Assembly: GCA_963663905.2 (NCBI GenBank)
Contig: OY760657.1
Location: 3,720,001 to 3,784,000 of the forward strand
Direction: 5' to 3'
DNA: 64,000 nucleotides
From: Saccharicrinis sp963663905
Lineage (GTDB): Bacteria; Bacteroidota; Bacteroidia; Bacteroidales; Marinilabiliaceae
Made by a program: the position numbers and the translations under genes. Below the pieces are notes generated by a model. The model did not search any database, had not been told where the DNA came from, and saw only the letters and a program-made list of their open reading frames with translations. Within the stretch, counting starts at the first letter, position 1, and each line of letters opens with the position of its first letter. Below, piece by piece: positions 55,898-63,649 of the stretch.

Positions 55898-57091
55898 TTA
55901 GATATACTCAATCGAAACTTCTTTAAGAAACTTCTCTTCAAGCAAAGTAGCGATTCTTTTTACCACGGAGCGTCTTATTTCTAGCTCTACAGGCAGGTTT
56001 GGGTCCTGATGAGCCACATTAATTCTGGTTCCATTGATGATATGTATTTTATCACTCTCCAGAAACATTTTAACAACCTGATGAGCAGGCCCTTTGCCTA
56101 ACACATCATCTTTTTCAAACCTATCTAAAATTCTAACTACTTTACCTAAAGTAAGAATGCCCTCTGTTACTAAATCAACACTTTCCATTTGGGCAGCGGG
56201 AGGTAAATCGGGATCTAACATTTCTAGGCTCGCTGAAAATTTTAATCCTAACTCCCGGGAGATAATTTCAGCTGTAGTACCTCCACTTACAATCTTTTTA
56301 CCACCAAATTGCTGCACTTTTAATGAAAAATCGGCATCCTTTTCTTCTTCATACGGAGGGCCTGTAACAAATAATAGCTTTCGAGGCTCCCGAAAATAAA
56401 TTATTCCGCAAGAAGTATCATCCAATGGACTTCCTCCATCATTTAAAGAAGCCATATTAACAATCTTTCTGGTTAATTTTGATGATGAAATAAAAGGAGT
56501 ATTCTTTACACTTTTAACTACATAATTTTCAACCTCGTCCCGTCCCCAACCAAATGGTAATGTTTTAGATCCCATACCGGATTGAATAATACCATCCGAC
56601 CAAAAGAAAATTCTATCTTCTTTACGCGCCTTAAAATGACATGTATATAGCTTTTTACCTTTATTCTTTTGACTTTCTAAGATAATTTCTTCCCATTCCG
56701 GATCAAAAGGTCTGTGTGTTCGCATAATTAAACATCTGGGATTATCGTATTCAATGATGGTTGTGCCTCCATCATCTTCTATATCAATAATTGTAAATGT
56801 AGAATAACTCACCTTGCGAACACTACATATTGGAAGTGTATTCATTATTATTTCTGCAGTTTTTTGCACCTCTTTATGCTCAATTGTAAAGTTTACAGCC
56901 ATGGAGGCTGTAAGAGTTGCTAAAACATTCGCTTTAACGCCACTACCCATTCCATCGGATAAAACTACAATAGTTCTCCCATCTTCCTTTATTCTTCGGG
57001 ATATATAAACATCACCACAAATAAATTCACCTCTGTGATTATTTTGACTGCAATGTATATCTAAATAAAAATCAGGTTCTTTAACTTCCAT
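55898..57091 (-). CDS. SpoIIE-type PP2C protein phosphatase
   Basis: 397 residues. Residues about 15-230 form a PP2C/SpoIIE domain: ISRRIKEDGRTIVVLSDGMGSGVKANVLATLTASMA (metal Asp in SDGMG), RIFFWSDGIIQSG, DDTSCGIIYF (DD metal motif). Residues about 235-397 form a domain I do not recognise (KLLFVTGPPYEEEKDADF, VSGGTTAEIISRELGL). It should dephosphorylate a phosphoserine or phosphothreonine protein, plausibly one phosphorylated by the RsbW-like kinase. Overlaps the upstream sensory hydrogenase by 11 bases, so the two are coupled. Confidence 0.9.
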   Translation of the reverse strand: MEVKEPDFYLDIHCSQNNHRGEFICGDVYISRRIKEDGRTIVVLSDGMGSGVKANVLATLTASMAVNFTIEHKEVQKTAEIIMNTLPICSVRKVSYSTFTIIDIEDDGGTTIIEYDNPRCLIMRTHRPFDPEWEEIILESQKNKGKKLYTCHFKARKEDRIFFWSDGIIQSGMGSKTLPFGWGRDEVENYVVKSVKNTPFISSSKLTRKIVNMASLNDGGSPLDDTSCGIIYFREPRKLLFVTGPPYEEEKDADFSLKVQQFGGKKIVSGGTTAEIISRELGLKFSASLEMLDPDLPPAAQMESVDLVTEGILTLGKVVRILDRFEKDDVLGKGPAHQVVKMFLESDKIHIINGTRINVAHQDPNLPVELEIRRSVVKRIATLLEEKFLKEVSIEYI

Positions 57092-58937
57092 GACCCTCTC
57101 CTATTTTTTGGGCTTCGATAATTGAATTCAAAACTTTCTCTGTTTTTGAAGCACTTTCTCCCAGAAGAAATGCAATCTGCTGAACAGTTTCCAAATTATC
57201 ACGTATTACAGAGCGAGCTCTGTTAATGATTTCTTCTTTTCTAACTTCAGGTGCCGTTAAATCACGAATAATACCTCCAACAATTTTATTCTTTTTAATA
57301 GCAAAAATGGATACATTTAAGATATTATTGCCTACTGTTATATCTCGGTTCTTTATCTCCTGCCCCGTTTGCAATACTGAAGAAAACAGCTTTCCAAAAG
57401 GTAACAGACTATTAATGTCAGCTCCTTTTAATCCAGGAATAATTTCATTAAGCTGCTTTGCATCCTCACCCATCATATCCACGAAGCTTAAATTAGATTC
57501 GATGATATTTAAGCTTGAATCAACCATTACCACTCCTGCTCTAAGTTTATTAAGCATTGAAGTCATTATTTCGGCAGCTTCCTTTGCAGCTTTGCCTTCA
57601 TTATGAGCCAATTCTTCACTTTCGCGTAAAGCTTCTTTTGTATTCTTTAGCTTTTCATTAGCTGCATGTACTTTATTAATGTATGTATGAAGGCTCTTAA
57701 TTGAATAAGAATAACACATCTCGAAGTTTGTCAAGCCCTGACAGTACGCAACCGCAAACTCTTTACACGAAGGATATCCACATGCTCCACATCCCAGCTG
57801 GTCTCTGATATCACTTTTTCCCATATCATGCAAAACCCGCTGAATTTCATCTTCTGATGGTTGAGGCAAACGCCTGTCTGTTACCTTAAAGTTTCTTGAA
57901 AGATCAATATTTTTAAACTCATCCATATCAGCTTTCCACTGATTACAATCGATATCCTTAAGTCGTTTTTCAACATATCTTACAATATCCGATTGACGAG
58001 TAAATTTTTTACCTCCCTGAGTCATTCCTGGTCCCATTGAACATCCCTCACAGTAATACAAATCTATATGTTGTCGGAGGTTACTAACTTCAGCGAACTC
58101 CTTTAGAGATTGTTTAAAATCATTTCTTCCGTCAGCGGAAATAACACTACTCCCAAGTAAATCTTGTGAAATATCAACAGCTTGCCACAAACCATGACTT
58201 ATTGGATACAGTCCTCCTTTTCTACCTACAGGAGGATCAAAATCACTATACTCCACAGAGGATTCCTCAATTCTGTTCTTCTGAAACATTTCACGTAGTT
58301 CAGTGAAGGTAATCACTGCATCTATACGTCCGTCTGTATTTATAAAACTTTTGGCATCATCTTTAGCAGACACACACGAAGTAATATAGACTACCTTTAT
58401 TTCATCCCCATATCTTTTACGCATTACTTTAGACATGGCTATAAAAGGAGGAACTATCGGAGCCAGATTATCAACTAATTTTGGTCGGTATTTTTCCACA
58501 AAAGATCTTACAGGTGGACAATGGGTAGTTAAATAATATTTACCTTGGAAATTTTCAAGAAGCTCCTTATACTTACGAGCAACCAAATCAACACCAAAAG
58601 CAACTTCTCCTACTAAATTAAACCCTAAAGCTCTTAACATAGCTACAAACTTTCTATAATCAGAAATATCTGTAAACTCTCCGGATAAAGCAGGATCACA
58701 AATTGCAGCTACGGTTGTAGAATCTTCATTCAATAGCTTTTCTGCTTCTGTTTCTTCTTTTCTGTAAACAATAGCATTCTGAGCACAAACAACAACACAA
58801 TTACCACATCCTATACATTTATTATTAATGATATTAGCATGCTTATCTGCTATTTTAATAGCTTTTGCAGGACATGCTCTAATACAGGTAAAACTCAGGT
58901 TACATTTTTCTTTATCTACTTCTATTAGTGGAGCCAT
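57081..58937 (-). CDS. sensory [FeFe]-hydrogenase-like protein with PAS domain (HydS/HsfB type)
   Basis: 618 residues. N-terminal two ferredoxin motifs (CNLSFTCIRAC with C12, and CIGCGNCVVVC), H-cluster domain with L1 TTHCPPV (C140; His139 replaces the proton-relay Cys), L2 ITSCVSAK (C188), L3 YYCEGCSMGPG (C296, C299), where the usual CX3C is CX2C. Then an RnfB-like Fe-S motif CGACGYPSC, a coiled coil about 420-458, a PAS domain about 460-560 (KLRAGVVMVDSSLNIIESN) and a C-terminal helix. It most likely senses H2 or redox and controls the phosphatase encoded next (11-base overlap). Confidence 0.9.
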   Translation of the reverse strand: MAPLIEVDKEKCNLSFTCIRACPAKAIKIADKHANIINNKCIGCGNCVVVCAQNAIVYRKEETEAEKLLNEDSTTVAAICDPALSGEFTDISDYRKFVAMLRALGFNLVGEVAFGVDLVARKYKELLENFQGKYYLTTHCPPVRSFVEKYRPKLVDNLAPIVPPFIAMSKVMRKRYGDEIKVVYITSCVSAKDDAKSFINTDGRIDAVITFTELREMFQKNRIEESSVEYSDFDPPVGRKGGLYPISHGLWQAVDISQDLLGSSVISADGRNDFKQSLKEFAEVSNLRQHIDLYYCEGCSMGPGMTQGGKKFTRQSDIVRYVEKRLKDIDCNQWKADMDEFKNIDLSRNFKVTDRRLPQPSEDEIQRVLHDMGKSDIRDQLGCGACGYPSCKEFAVAYCQGLTNFEMCYSYSIKSLHTYINKVHAANEKLKNTKEALRESEELAHNEGKAAKEAAEIMTSMLNKLRAGVVMVDSSLNIIESNLSFVDMMGEDAKQLNEIIPGLKGADINSLLPFGKLFSSVLQTGQEIKNRDITVGNNILNVSIFAIKKNKIVGGIIRDLTAPEVRKEEIINRARSVIRDNLETVQQIAFLLGESASKTEKVLNSIIEAQKIGEGHGS

Positions 58938-58949
58938 AGTTGTATTGCT

Positions 58950-59198
58950 TTAAACTTCAAAATAATTTGCCAGAATATCATAGATTTTATCAGGATTAAC
59001 CAATGAAAACTCTTCATCATCAATCTTTAAAATTGGTCCCTTCTCACAATTACCGGTACATAACTCTCCTTTAAAAAACACATTTTTATCCAACTGATGT
59101 TCTGCTAAAAACTTTTTAATTATTGGTAAAACCTCCTTATTTCCTCTGGAAAAACAAGAGCTTCCCATACAAATTGTTATTGTATGCTCGTTTTGCAT
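58950..59198 (-). CDS. stand-alone thioredoxin-like [2Fe-2S] ferredoxin
   Basis: 82 residues, thioredoxin-like [2Fe-2S] fold: CX4C at 10 and 15 (CMGSSC) and CX3C at 47 and 51 (LCTGNC). The whole gene equals the N-terminal domain of NuoF-like HydB, which is missing from the short NuoF at 61104-62285, so it may be that domain in trans. It lies after a terminator-like hairpin that separates it from HydA2 and before the sensory hydrogenase (12 bases), so it may alternatively shuttle electrons to the sensor. Confidence 0.85.
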   Translation of the reverse strand: MQNEHTITICMGSSCFSRGNKEVLPIIKKFLAEHQLDKNVFFKGELCTGNCEKGPILKIDDEEFSLVNPDKIYDILANYFEV

Positions 59199-59245
59199 TC
59201 TATTATTCTAAATTAATATATTCTAAAACTTCAAAATACAAAAAA

Positions 59246-59273
59246 TGACTGTCTACACAAGAGTAGACAGTCA
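59246..59273 (-). terminator. terminator inside hydrogenase set 2
   Basis: Stem 59246-59256 with 59263-59273 (perfect 11 base pairs, 6-base loop), followed on the minus strand by TTTTTTG. It divides the catalytic genes (hydA2, nuoF, nuoE) from the sensory genes (82-residue protein, sensor, phosphatase). It may stop all or part of the transcription. Confidence 0.75.
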
Positions 59274-59298
59274 AATAATTTTACCGTAACCAAAATTC

Positions 59299-61086
59299 CT
59301 AATACCTGTTTCTTTCGGTATAAGTTGTATGTAACAACTCATGCGATTTGTGGCCTAGTGGTTTCTTTAAAAATTCATTATACAATTTAATAACTTCCGG
59401 ATTTTCGTGAGATTTTCTTATTTTCTTACCTGCATCTTCACGATAGATGGCTTCTGTTCTTTTTTTACGAATCTCCATATTTGTAGGAATAGGCTGACCT
59501 CCACCACCCAGACAACCTCCAGGACAAGCCATTATTTCAATAAAATGATAGACAGCTTTTCCATTTACAACATTGTCCATTACTTTTTTTGCATTAGCTA
59601 AACCGTGCGCTACACAAGTCTTTAATTCGACACCCTCCAAAAAATCCCATTCCGGCAAAGTATTTTCAATTTTAAGAGAAACCTCTTTAACTTCATCCAT
59701 GCCTCTCACAGGATTTATATTAAGTCCATCAAATGGGACTTCTCGTCCTGTTATTATTTCATAGGCTGTACGCAGGGCTGCTTCCATTACTCCTCCTGTG
59801 GCACCAAATATCACCGCAGCCCCACTTGACACTCCCATAAACGAATCAAACTCTTCATTTTCCAAGGCTTTAAAATCGATTCCTGCCTGTTGAATCATTC
59901 TCGCTAATTCTCTTGTTGTTAATACCAAATCAACATCTTTGTATCCACTTGAATGCATTTCTGGCCTGTTTGCTTCATATTTTTTTGCAGTACAAGGCAT
60001 TATAGATACAGAAACAATATCTTCAGGATCAATTTTTATTTTATCTGCATAATAAGTTTTAACCAAGGCTCCAAACATCTGTTGTGGTGATTTTGCTGTT
60101 GAAACATTTGGTAAAAGCTGAGGATACATATGTTCTATATACTTTATCCAACCGGGAGAACATGAGGTAGTCATTGGTAGTTTAACTTCAGGGTCTTTAT
60201 CAAGCAATGCACCTTTTAACCTATGCAACAATTCGTTACCTTCTTCAATTATGGTTAAATCTGCAGTAAAATCTGTATCCAATACTGAGTCAAAACCCAA
60301 ACGCCTTAAAGCAGCAACCATTTTACCGGTAACTATATTTCCGGCATCCATACCTAAAGCTTCCCCCAAAGCAATTCTAACCGCAGGTGCTGTCTGAACC
60401 ACTAAATGCTTTTGTGGATTATTAATGGCTGACCAAACTTCATCAATATAATTACGTTCAATCAATGCACCAGTTGGACATCGATTTACACACTGACCAC
60501 AGTTAGTACAGACTACTTCATACATAGGTTTTTCAAAGAACGAAGAAATCTTCATGTGTTTGCCTTTATAAGCCACAGACAAAGCCCCAATATTCTGTAA
60601 TTGATCGCATGAACGAACACAACGCTGGCATCTTATACACTTTGAATCATCTTTTATGATAGATGGAGAGAAATAATCGATAGTAACATCTTTTAATGCA
60701 ACTAAGTCAATTAAACAATCTTCTCCTATCAGGTACTCTGATGAAAGATGTTGTAACTCACAAGAACCATTTTTATAACATCTGGTACACTCTGCCCGAT
60801 GCTCAGAAACCAACAACTCAATAACACTTTTGCGTGCATTACGCACTTTCAGGCTATTGGTTAAAATCTCCATTCCTTCAGAAACAGGTGTTGCACATGA
60901 TGGCACTAATCGATCACTCCCCATTTGCTCCACAACACAAACTCTGCAATTACCTGCAACACAAAGATCTTCATGATAACATAAAGTTGGAATCTTAATA
61001 TTTAAATGTTTGGCAGCCTCTAATATTGTAGCTCCCTTATCAACGCTTACCTGTATATGATCTATTGTTAAATTTACCTTACTCAT
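59299..61086 (-). CDS. second [FeFe] hydrogenase catalytic subunit (HydA2)
   Basis: 595 residues, paralog of HydA1. Ferredoxin [2Fe-2S] at C36, C42 region, GNCRVC and C64; His-Cys cluster (HRAECTRCYKNGSC); two [4Fe-4S] motifs (CIRCQRCVRSC, CTNCGQCVNRC). H-cluster motifs: L1 TSCSPGW (C309, S310), L2 MPCTAKKYE (C365), L3 EIMACPGGCLGGGGQP (C521, C525). In CpI numbering the L1 first Cys (C299, proton relay) is kept but the second (C300, cluster ligand) is Ser here; similar TSCSP variants may exist in the family, so activity cannot be excluded. C-terminus runs to SHELLHTTYTERNRY. Partners are the NuoF and NuoE genes upstream. Confidence 0.93.
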   Translation of the reverse strand: MSKVNLTIDHIQVSVDKGATILEAAKHLNIKIPTLCYHEDLCVAGNCRVCVVEQMGSDRLVPSCATPVSEGMEILTNSLKVRNARKSVIELLVSEHRAECTRCYKNGSCELQHLSSEYLIGEDCLIDLVALKDVTIDYFSPSIIKDDSKCIRCQRCVRSCDQLQNIGALSVAYKGKHMKISSFFEKPMYEVVCTNCGQCVNRCPTGALIERNYIDEVWSAINNPQKHLVVQTAPAVRIALGEALGMDAGNIVTGKMVAALRRLGFDSVLDTDFTADLTIIEEGNELLHRLKGALLDKDPEVKLPMTTSCSPGWIKYIEHMYPQLLPNVSTAKSPQQMFGALVKTYYADKIKIDPEDIVSVSIMPCTAKKYEANRPEMHSSGYKDVDLVLTTRELARMIQQAGIDFKALENEEFDSFMGVSSGAAVIFGATGGVMEAALRTAYEIITGREVPFDGLNINPVRGMDEVKEVSLKIENTLPEWDFLEGVELKTCVAHGLANAKKVMDNVVNGKAVYHFIEIMACPGGCLGGGGQPIPTNMEIRKKRTEAIYREDAGKKIRKSHENPEVIKLYNEFLKKPLGHKSHELLHTTYTERNRY

Positions 61087-61103
61087 AACAAATACATTAA
61101 TGA

Positions 61104-62285
61104 TTAATAAATCATTTCTTCTTTAAAGTTTTCTACAATTGAAGAAAAAGAATTAGCTACAGATTGACCCAATCCACATTTTGCTGTTACTCTCATATTC
61201 TCAGCCAACCGCAAAAGTTTATCTAAATACTCAGATGATCTTTCACCTTTTTTTACAGCTTCAATTCCAAGTAAAAGCTGTTGAGTACCAACTCTGCAAG
61301 GCGTACATTGGCCACAACTTTCCTCCACAAAAAACTCCAGATAATTATGAAGCACATTATACATACTTCTGGATGAGTTAAAGATCATCATTGATCCTCC
61401 TGTTGGTAATGAAACACCGGTTAACTTACCTTGATAACCTATTTTAGTTTTTTCGAATTTTTTACGTGGAACACAAAAGCCTGATGCACCTCCGACCTGA
61501 ACCGCTTTGGCATCTCCATCTCCAAAATCTTCAACAAATTTTTGCAGAGACATTCCAAACTCTAATTCATATATTCCCGGAATTGGAGTATCTCCTGAAA
61601 CTGAAAAAACTTTTGAACCACGTGAGTCCTGTACACCCAGATCTTTAAATTTATCAGGACCATATTTAAAAATAGAAAATGTATGAGCTAGCGTTTCTAC
61701 ATTGTTAATTACCGTAGGCATTTTCCTGTAACCTGCCTGTGTAGGGAAAGGAGGTTTATTTCTAGGTTCTCCACGATGGCCTTCCATACTTTCAAATAAG
61801 GCACTTTCTTCTCCACATATGTATGCTCCACTTCCTAAAAAGATCTTAACTCTAAAATCAAATCCTATTTTATTAAGCCACACATGAAAATCATCTATCA
61901 CCTCGTTCAGCTGATCTGCCAGAAATTTATACTCTCCTCTTAAGTATATAAATCCCTCGTGTGCTCCAATAACTTTAGCACAAACAGCCATTCCTATCAA
62001 TACCTTATTGGGAACCTGACTCAATATCTCTCTATCTTTAAAGGTACCAGGTTCGCCTTCATCTGCATTACAAATTACATATTTAAGATCACCTTCTGCT
62101 TCTGATGCAAGTTTCCATTTTAATCCCGTAGGATAACCAGCACCTCCACGTCCTTTTAAACCTGAAATAATCAGATCGTTTATAATATCTTGATTAGACT
62201 TATTAAATGTCTCAGTTAAGATTTGCTCTCCATCCTGTTCATTCTTAAAAATAAGATCTAATCTTTTTAAATTTGTTTTAGACAT
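61104..62285 (-). CDS. NuoF-like NADH-dehydrogenase flavin subunit, short form
   Basis: 393 residues. FMN/NADH domain (SGLKGRGGAGYPTGLKWK; GSGAYICGEESALFESMEG; VNNVETLA-type NNVETLAHTF) and the C-terminal [4Fe-4S] motif (ESCGQCTPCRVGTQQ ... CGLGQ). Compared with HydB of set 1 it lacks the N-terminal thioredoxin-like domain and the C-terminal pair of ferredoxin clusters, about 200 residues less. It should link NAD(H) to HydA2 through the NuoE next door. Set 2, 17 bases from hydA2. Confidence 0.93.
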   Translation of the reverse strand: MSKTNLKRLDLIFKNEQDGEQILTETFNKSNQDIINDLIISGLKGRGGAGYPTGLKWKLASEAEGDLKYVICNADEGEPGTFKDREILSQVPNKVLIGMAVCAKVIGAHEGFIYLRGEYKFLADQLNEVIDDFHVWLNKIGFDFRVKIFLGSGAYICGEESALFESMEGHRGEPRNKPPFPTQAGYRKMPTVINNVETLAHTFSIFKYGPDKFKDLGVQDSRGSKVFSVSGDTPIPGIYELEFGMSLQKFVEDFGDGDAKAVQVGGASGFCVPRKKFEKTKIGYQGKLTGVSLPTGGSMMIFNSSRSMYNVLHNYLEFFVEESCGQCTPCRVGTQQLLLGIEAVKKGERSSEYLDKLLRLAENMRVTAKCGLGQSVANSFSSIVENFKEEMIY

Positions 62286-62291
62286 AGCTTA

Positions 62292-62777
62292 TTAGTTTAA
62301 ATCAGGATTTGACGATTTTGAATTTAGCGACTGAATAATTGTCCTTACCTTCTCTGGTGTTAATTCGGTATAAGGAACATCATTTACTAACATTGCTGGT
62401 CCTTTATGACACTGCCCTAAACAATTCGTTTCCATTAAAGTGAACTTGCCATCCAGAGTTGTCTCTCCCAGTTTAATCTTCAAACTTTTTTCCAACTCCT
62501 GAATAACTTGATTTTTACCATGCATCATACAGGTAATAGTTTTGCAAACCCTTATTACATATTGTCCCATAGGACGAGTATTCAGAAAGGAATAAAATGA
62601 TGCTGTTCCAAAAACCCGAGCTGCTGAAATATCTAATTCTCGAGCAATTTCTACCATAGCTTCTTCGGAGAGATATTTATTTTCGTCTACAACCCCTTGT
62701 AAAATTGGCAAGAGGCTCTCTTGATATCGTCCATGCTTATCAGCCAACGACTTAACCAGATTAGTAATTTCAGACAT
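62292..62777 (-). CDS. NuoE-like [2Fe-2S] subunit, set 2
   Basis: 161 residues, paralog of HydC. [2Fe-2S] ligands CX4C (CKTITC) and CX3C (NCLGQC). Helical N-terminal part with the FGTASFYSFLNTRPMGQYV segment of the family. First gene of set 2 and 6 bases from the NuoF gene, so the NuoE-NuoF-HydA2 trio is likely one complex. The about 160 bases before the start show no consensus promoter reading leftwards. Confidence 0.93.
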   Translation of the reverse strand: MSEITNLVKSLADKHGRYQESLLPILQGVVDENKYLSEEAMVEIARELDISAARVFGTASFYSFLNTRPMGQYVIRVCKTITCMMHGKNQVIQELEKSLKIKLGETTLDGKFTLMETNCLGQCHKGPAMLVNDVPYTELTPEKVRTIIQSLNSKSSNPDLN

Positions 62778-62932
62778 AGTAAGCGATTTTGGTAAGTAAT
62801 ATTCAATTAGAGAATAATTTCTTTAATAATTTAATACTTTTTAACAATTATAAAAGTGACTATTGTCATGTATTTTTATTTAGAAGAATTATAAGCTGAT
62901 GATATTGTGCTTAAGAGAAAACTGTCCTCCGA

Positions 62933-62963
62933 TTTGACAAAAAAATGAAAACTTCTATTTTTG
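62933..62963 (+). promoter_or_regulatory. promoter of the AlbA_2 gene
   Basis: TTTG (62933-62936), 19 bases, TATTTTTG (62956-62963): perfect match to the Bacteroidota primary-sigma promoter TTTG-N19-TAnnTTTG. Transcription should start near 62970. This decides the translation start at 62984. Confidence 0.82.
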
Positions 62964-62983
62964 CACGAAAGTGGCGTGCTAAT

Positions 62984-63649
62984 ATGAGAAATAAGAAACT
63001 ACAGGATAAAATTAATCAGGGTGAACATCAACAACAGGATTTCAAATTTGCAATAAACGATTCAAAAAAGATTGCAAGGTCTTTAGCCGCCTTTGCGAAT
63101 ACTGATGGAGGAAGTTTACTTTTAGGTGTAAAAGATAATGGAAAGATTGCCGGAGTAATATCTGAAGAAGAATTCTACATGATTGAAGCAGCTGCCAATA
63201 TGTATTGTAAACCACCTGTTAAATTTGAAGTTTTAGAATGGAAGAGTGAGGGAAAAACTGTTCTTGAGATTATTATCCCACCAAGTGATGAAAAACCTCA
63301 TAAGGCACCTACAAAAGAGGGTATCTATAAAGTTTACATTAGGGCAAATGACCAAAACTTACTGGCAAATAAAATCTTGTTAGATTATTGGAAAGCAAAA
63401 AAAAGAAATACAAATCAACTGCTCGAATTAAATAAACCAGAGAAATTTTTACTTGATTATCTTTCTGAACATCAATCTATATCTTTTTCGAAATTCTTCA
63501 AGAAAGCCGAAATATCCAGATTCAAAGCACAAAAAATACTTGTAAGCTTACTATGTATGAATATTATTGAGATACACTTTACTGAAAAAGAGGTATACTA
63601 TACCCTTAAAGATGACACGAATTCAAATCATCAGTCTTCTTTTGAGTAA
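62984..63649 (+). CDS. AlbA_2-domain (Schlafen-type) ATP-binding protein
   Basis: 221 residues. An in-frame ATG at 62945 lies inside the promoter, so I use the ATG at 62984. The AlbA_2 domain covers about 1-110: QDFKFAINDSKKIARSLAAFANTDGGSLLLGVKDNGKIAGV is the family signature, followed by a beta part (VLEIIIPPSDEKPH). The C-terminal about 75 residues look like a winged helix. Proteins of this type are predicted nucleic-acid or ATP-binding regulators; function not established. 3' end overlaps the DUF1343 gene on the other strand by 19 bases. Confidence 0.85.
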   Translation: MRNKKLQDKINQGEHQQQDFKFAINDSKKIARSLAAFANTDGGSLLLGVKDNGKIAGVISEEEFYMIEAAANMYCKPPVKFEVLEWKSEGKTVLEIIIPPSDEKPHKAPTKEGIYKVYIRANDQNLLANKILLDYWKAKKRNTNQLLELNKPEKFLLDYLSEHQSISFSKFFKKAEISRFKAQKILVSLLCMNIIEIHFTEKEVYYTLKDDTNSNHQSSFE

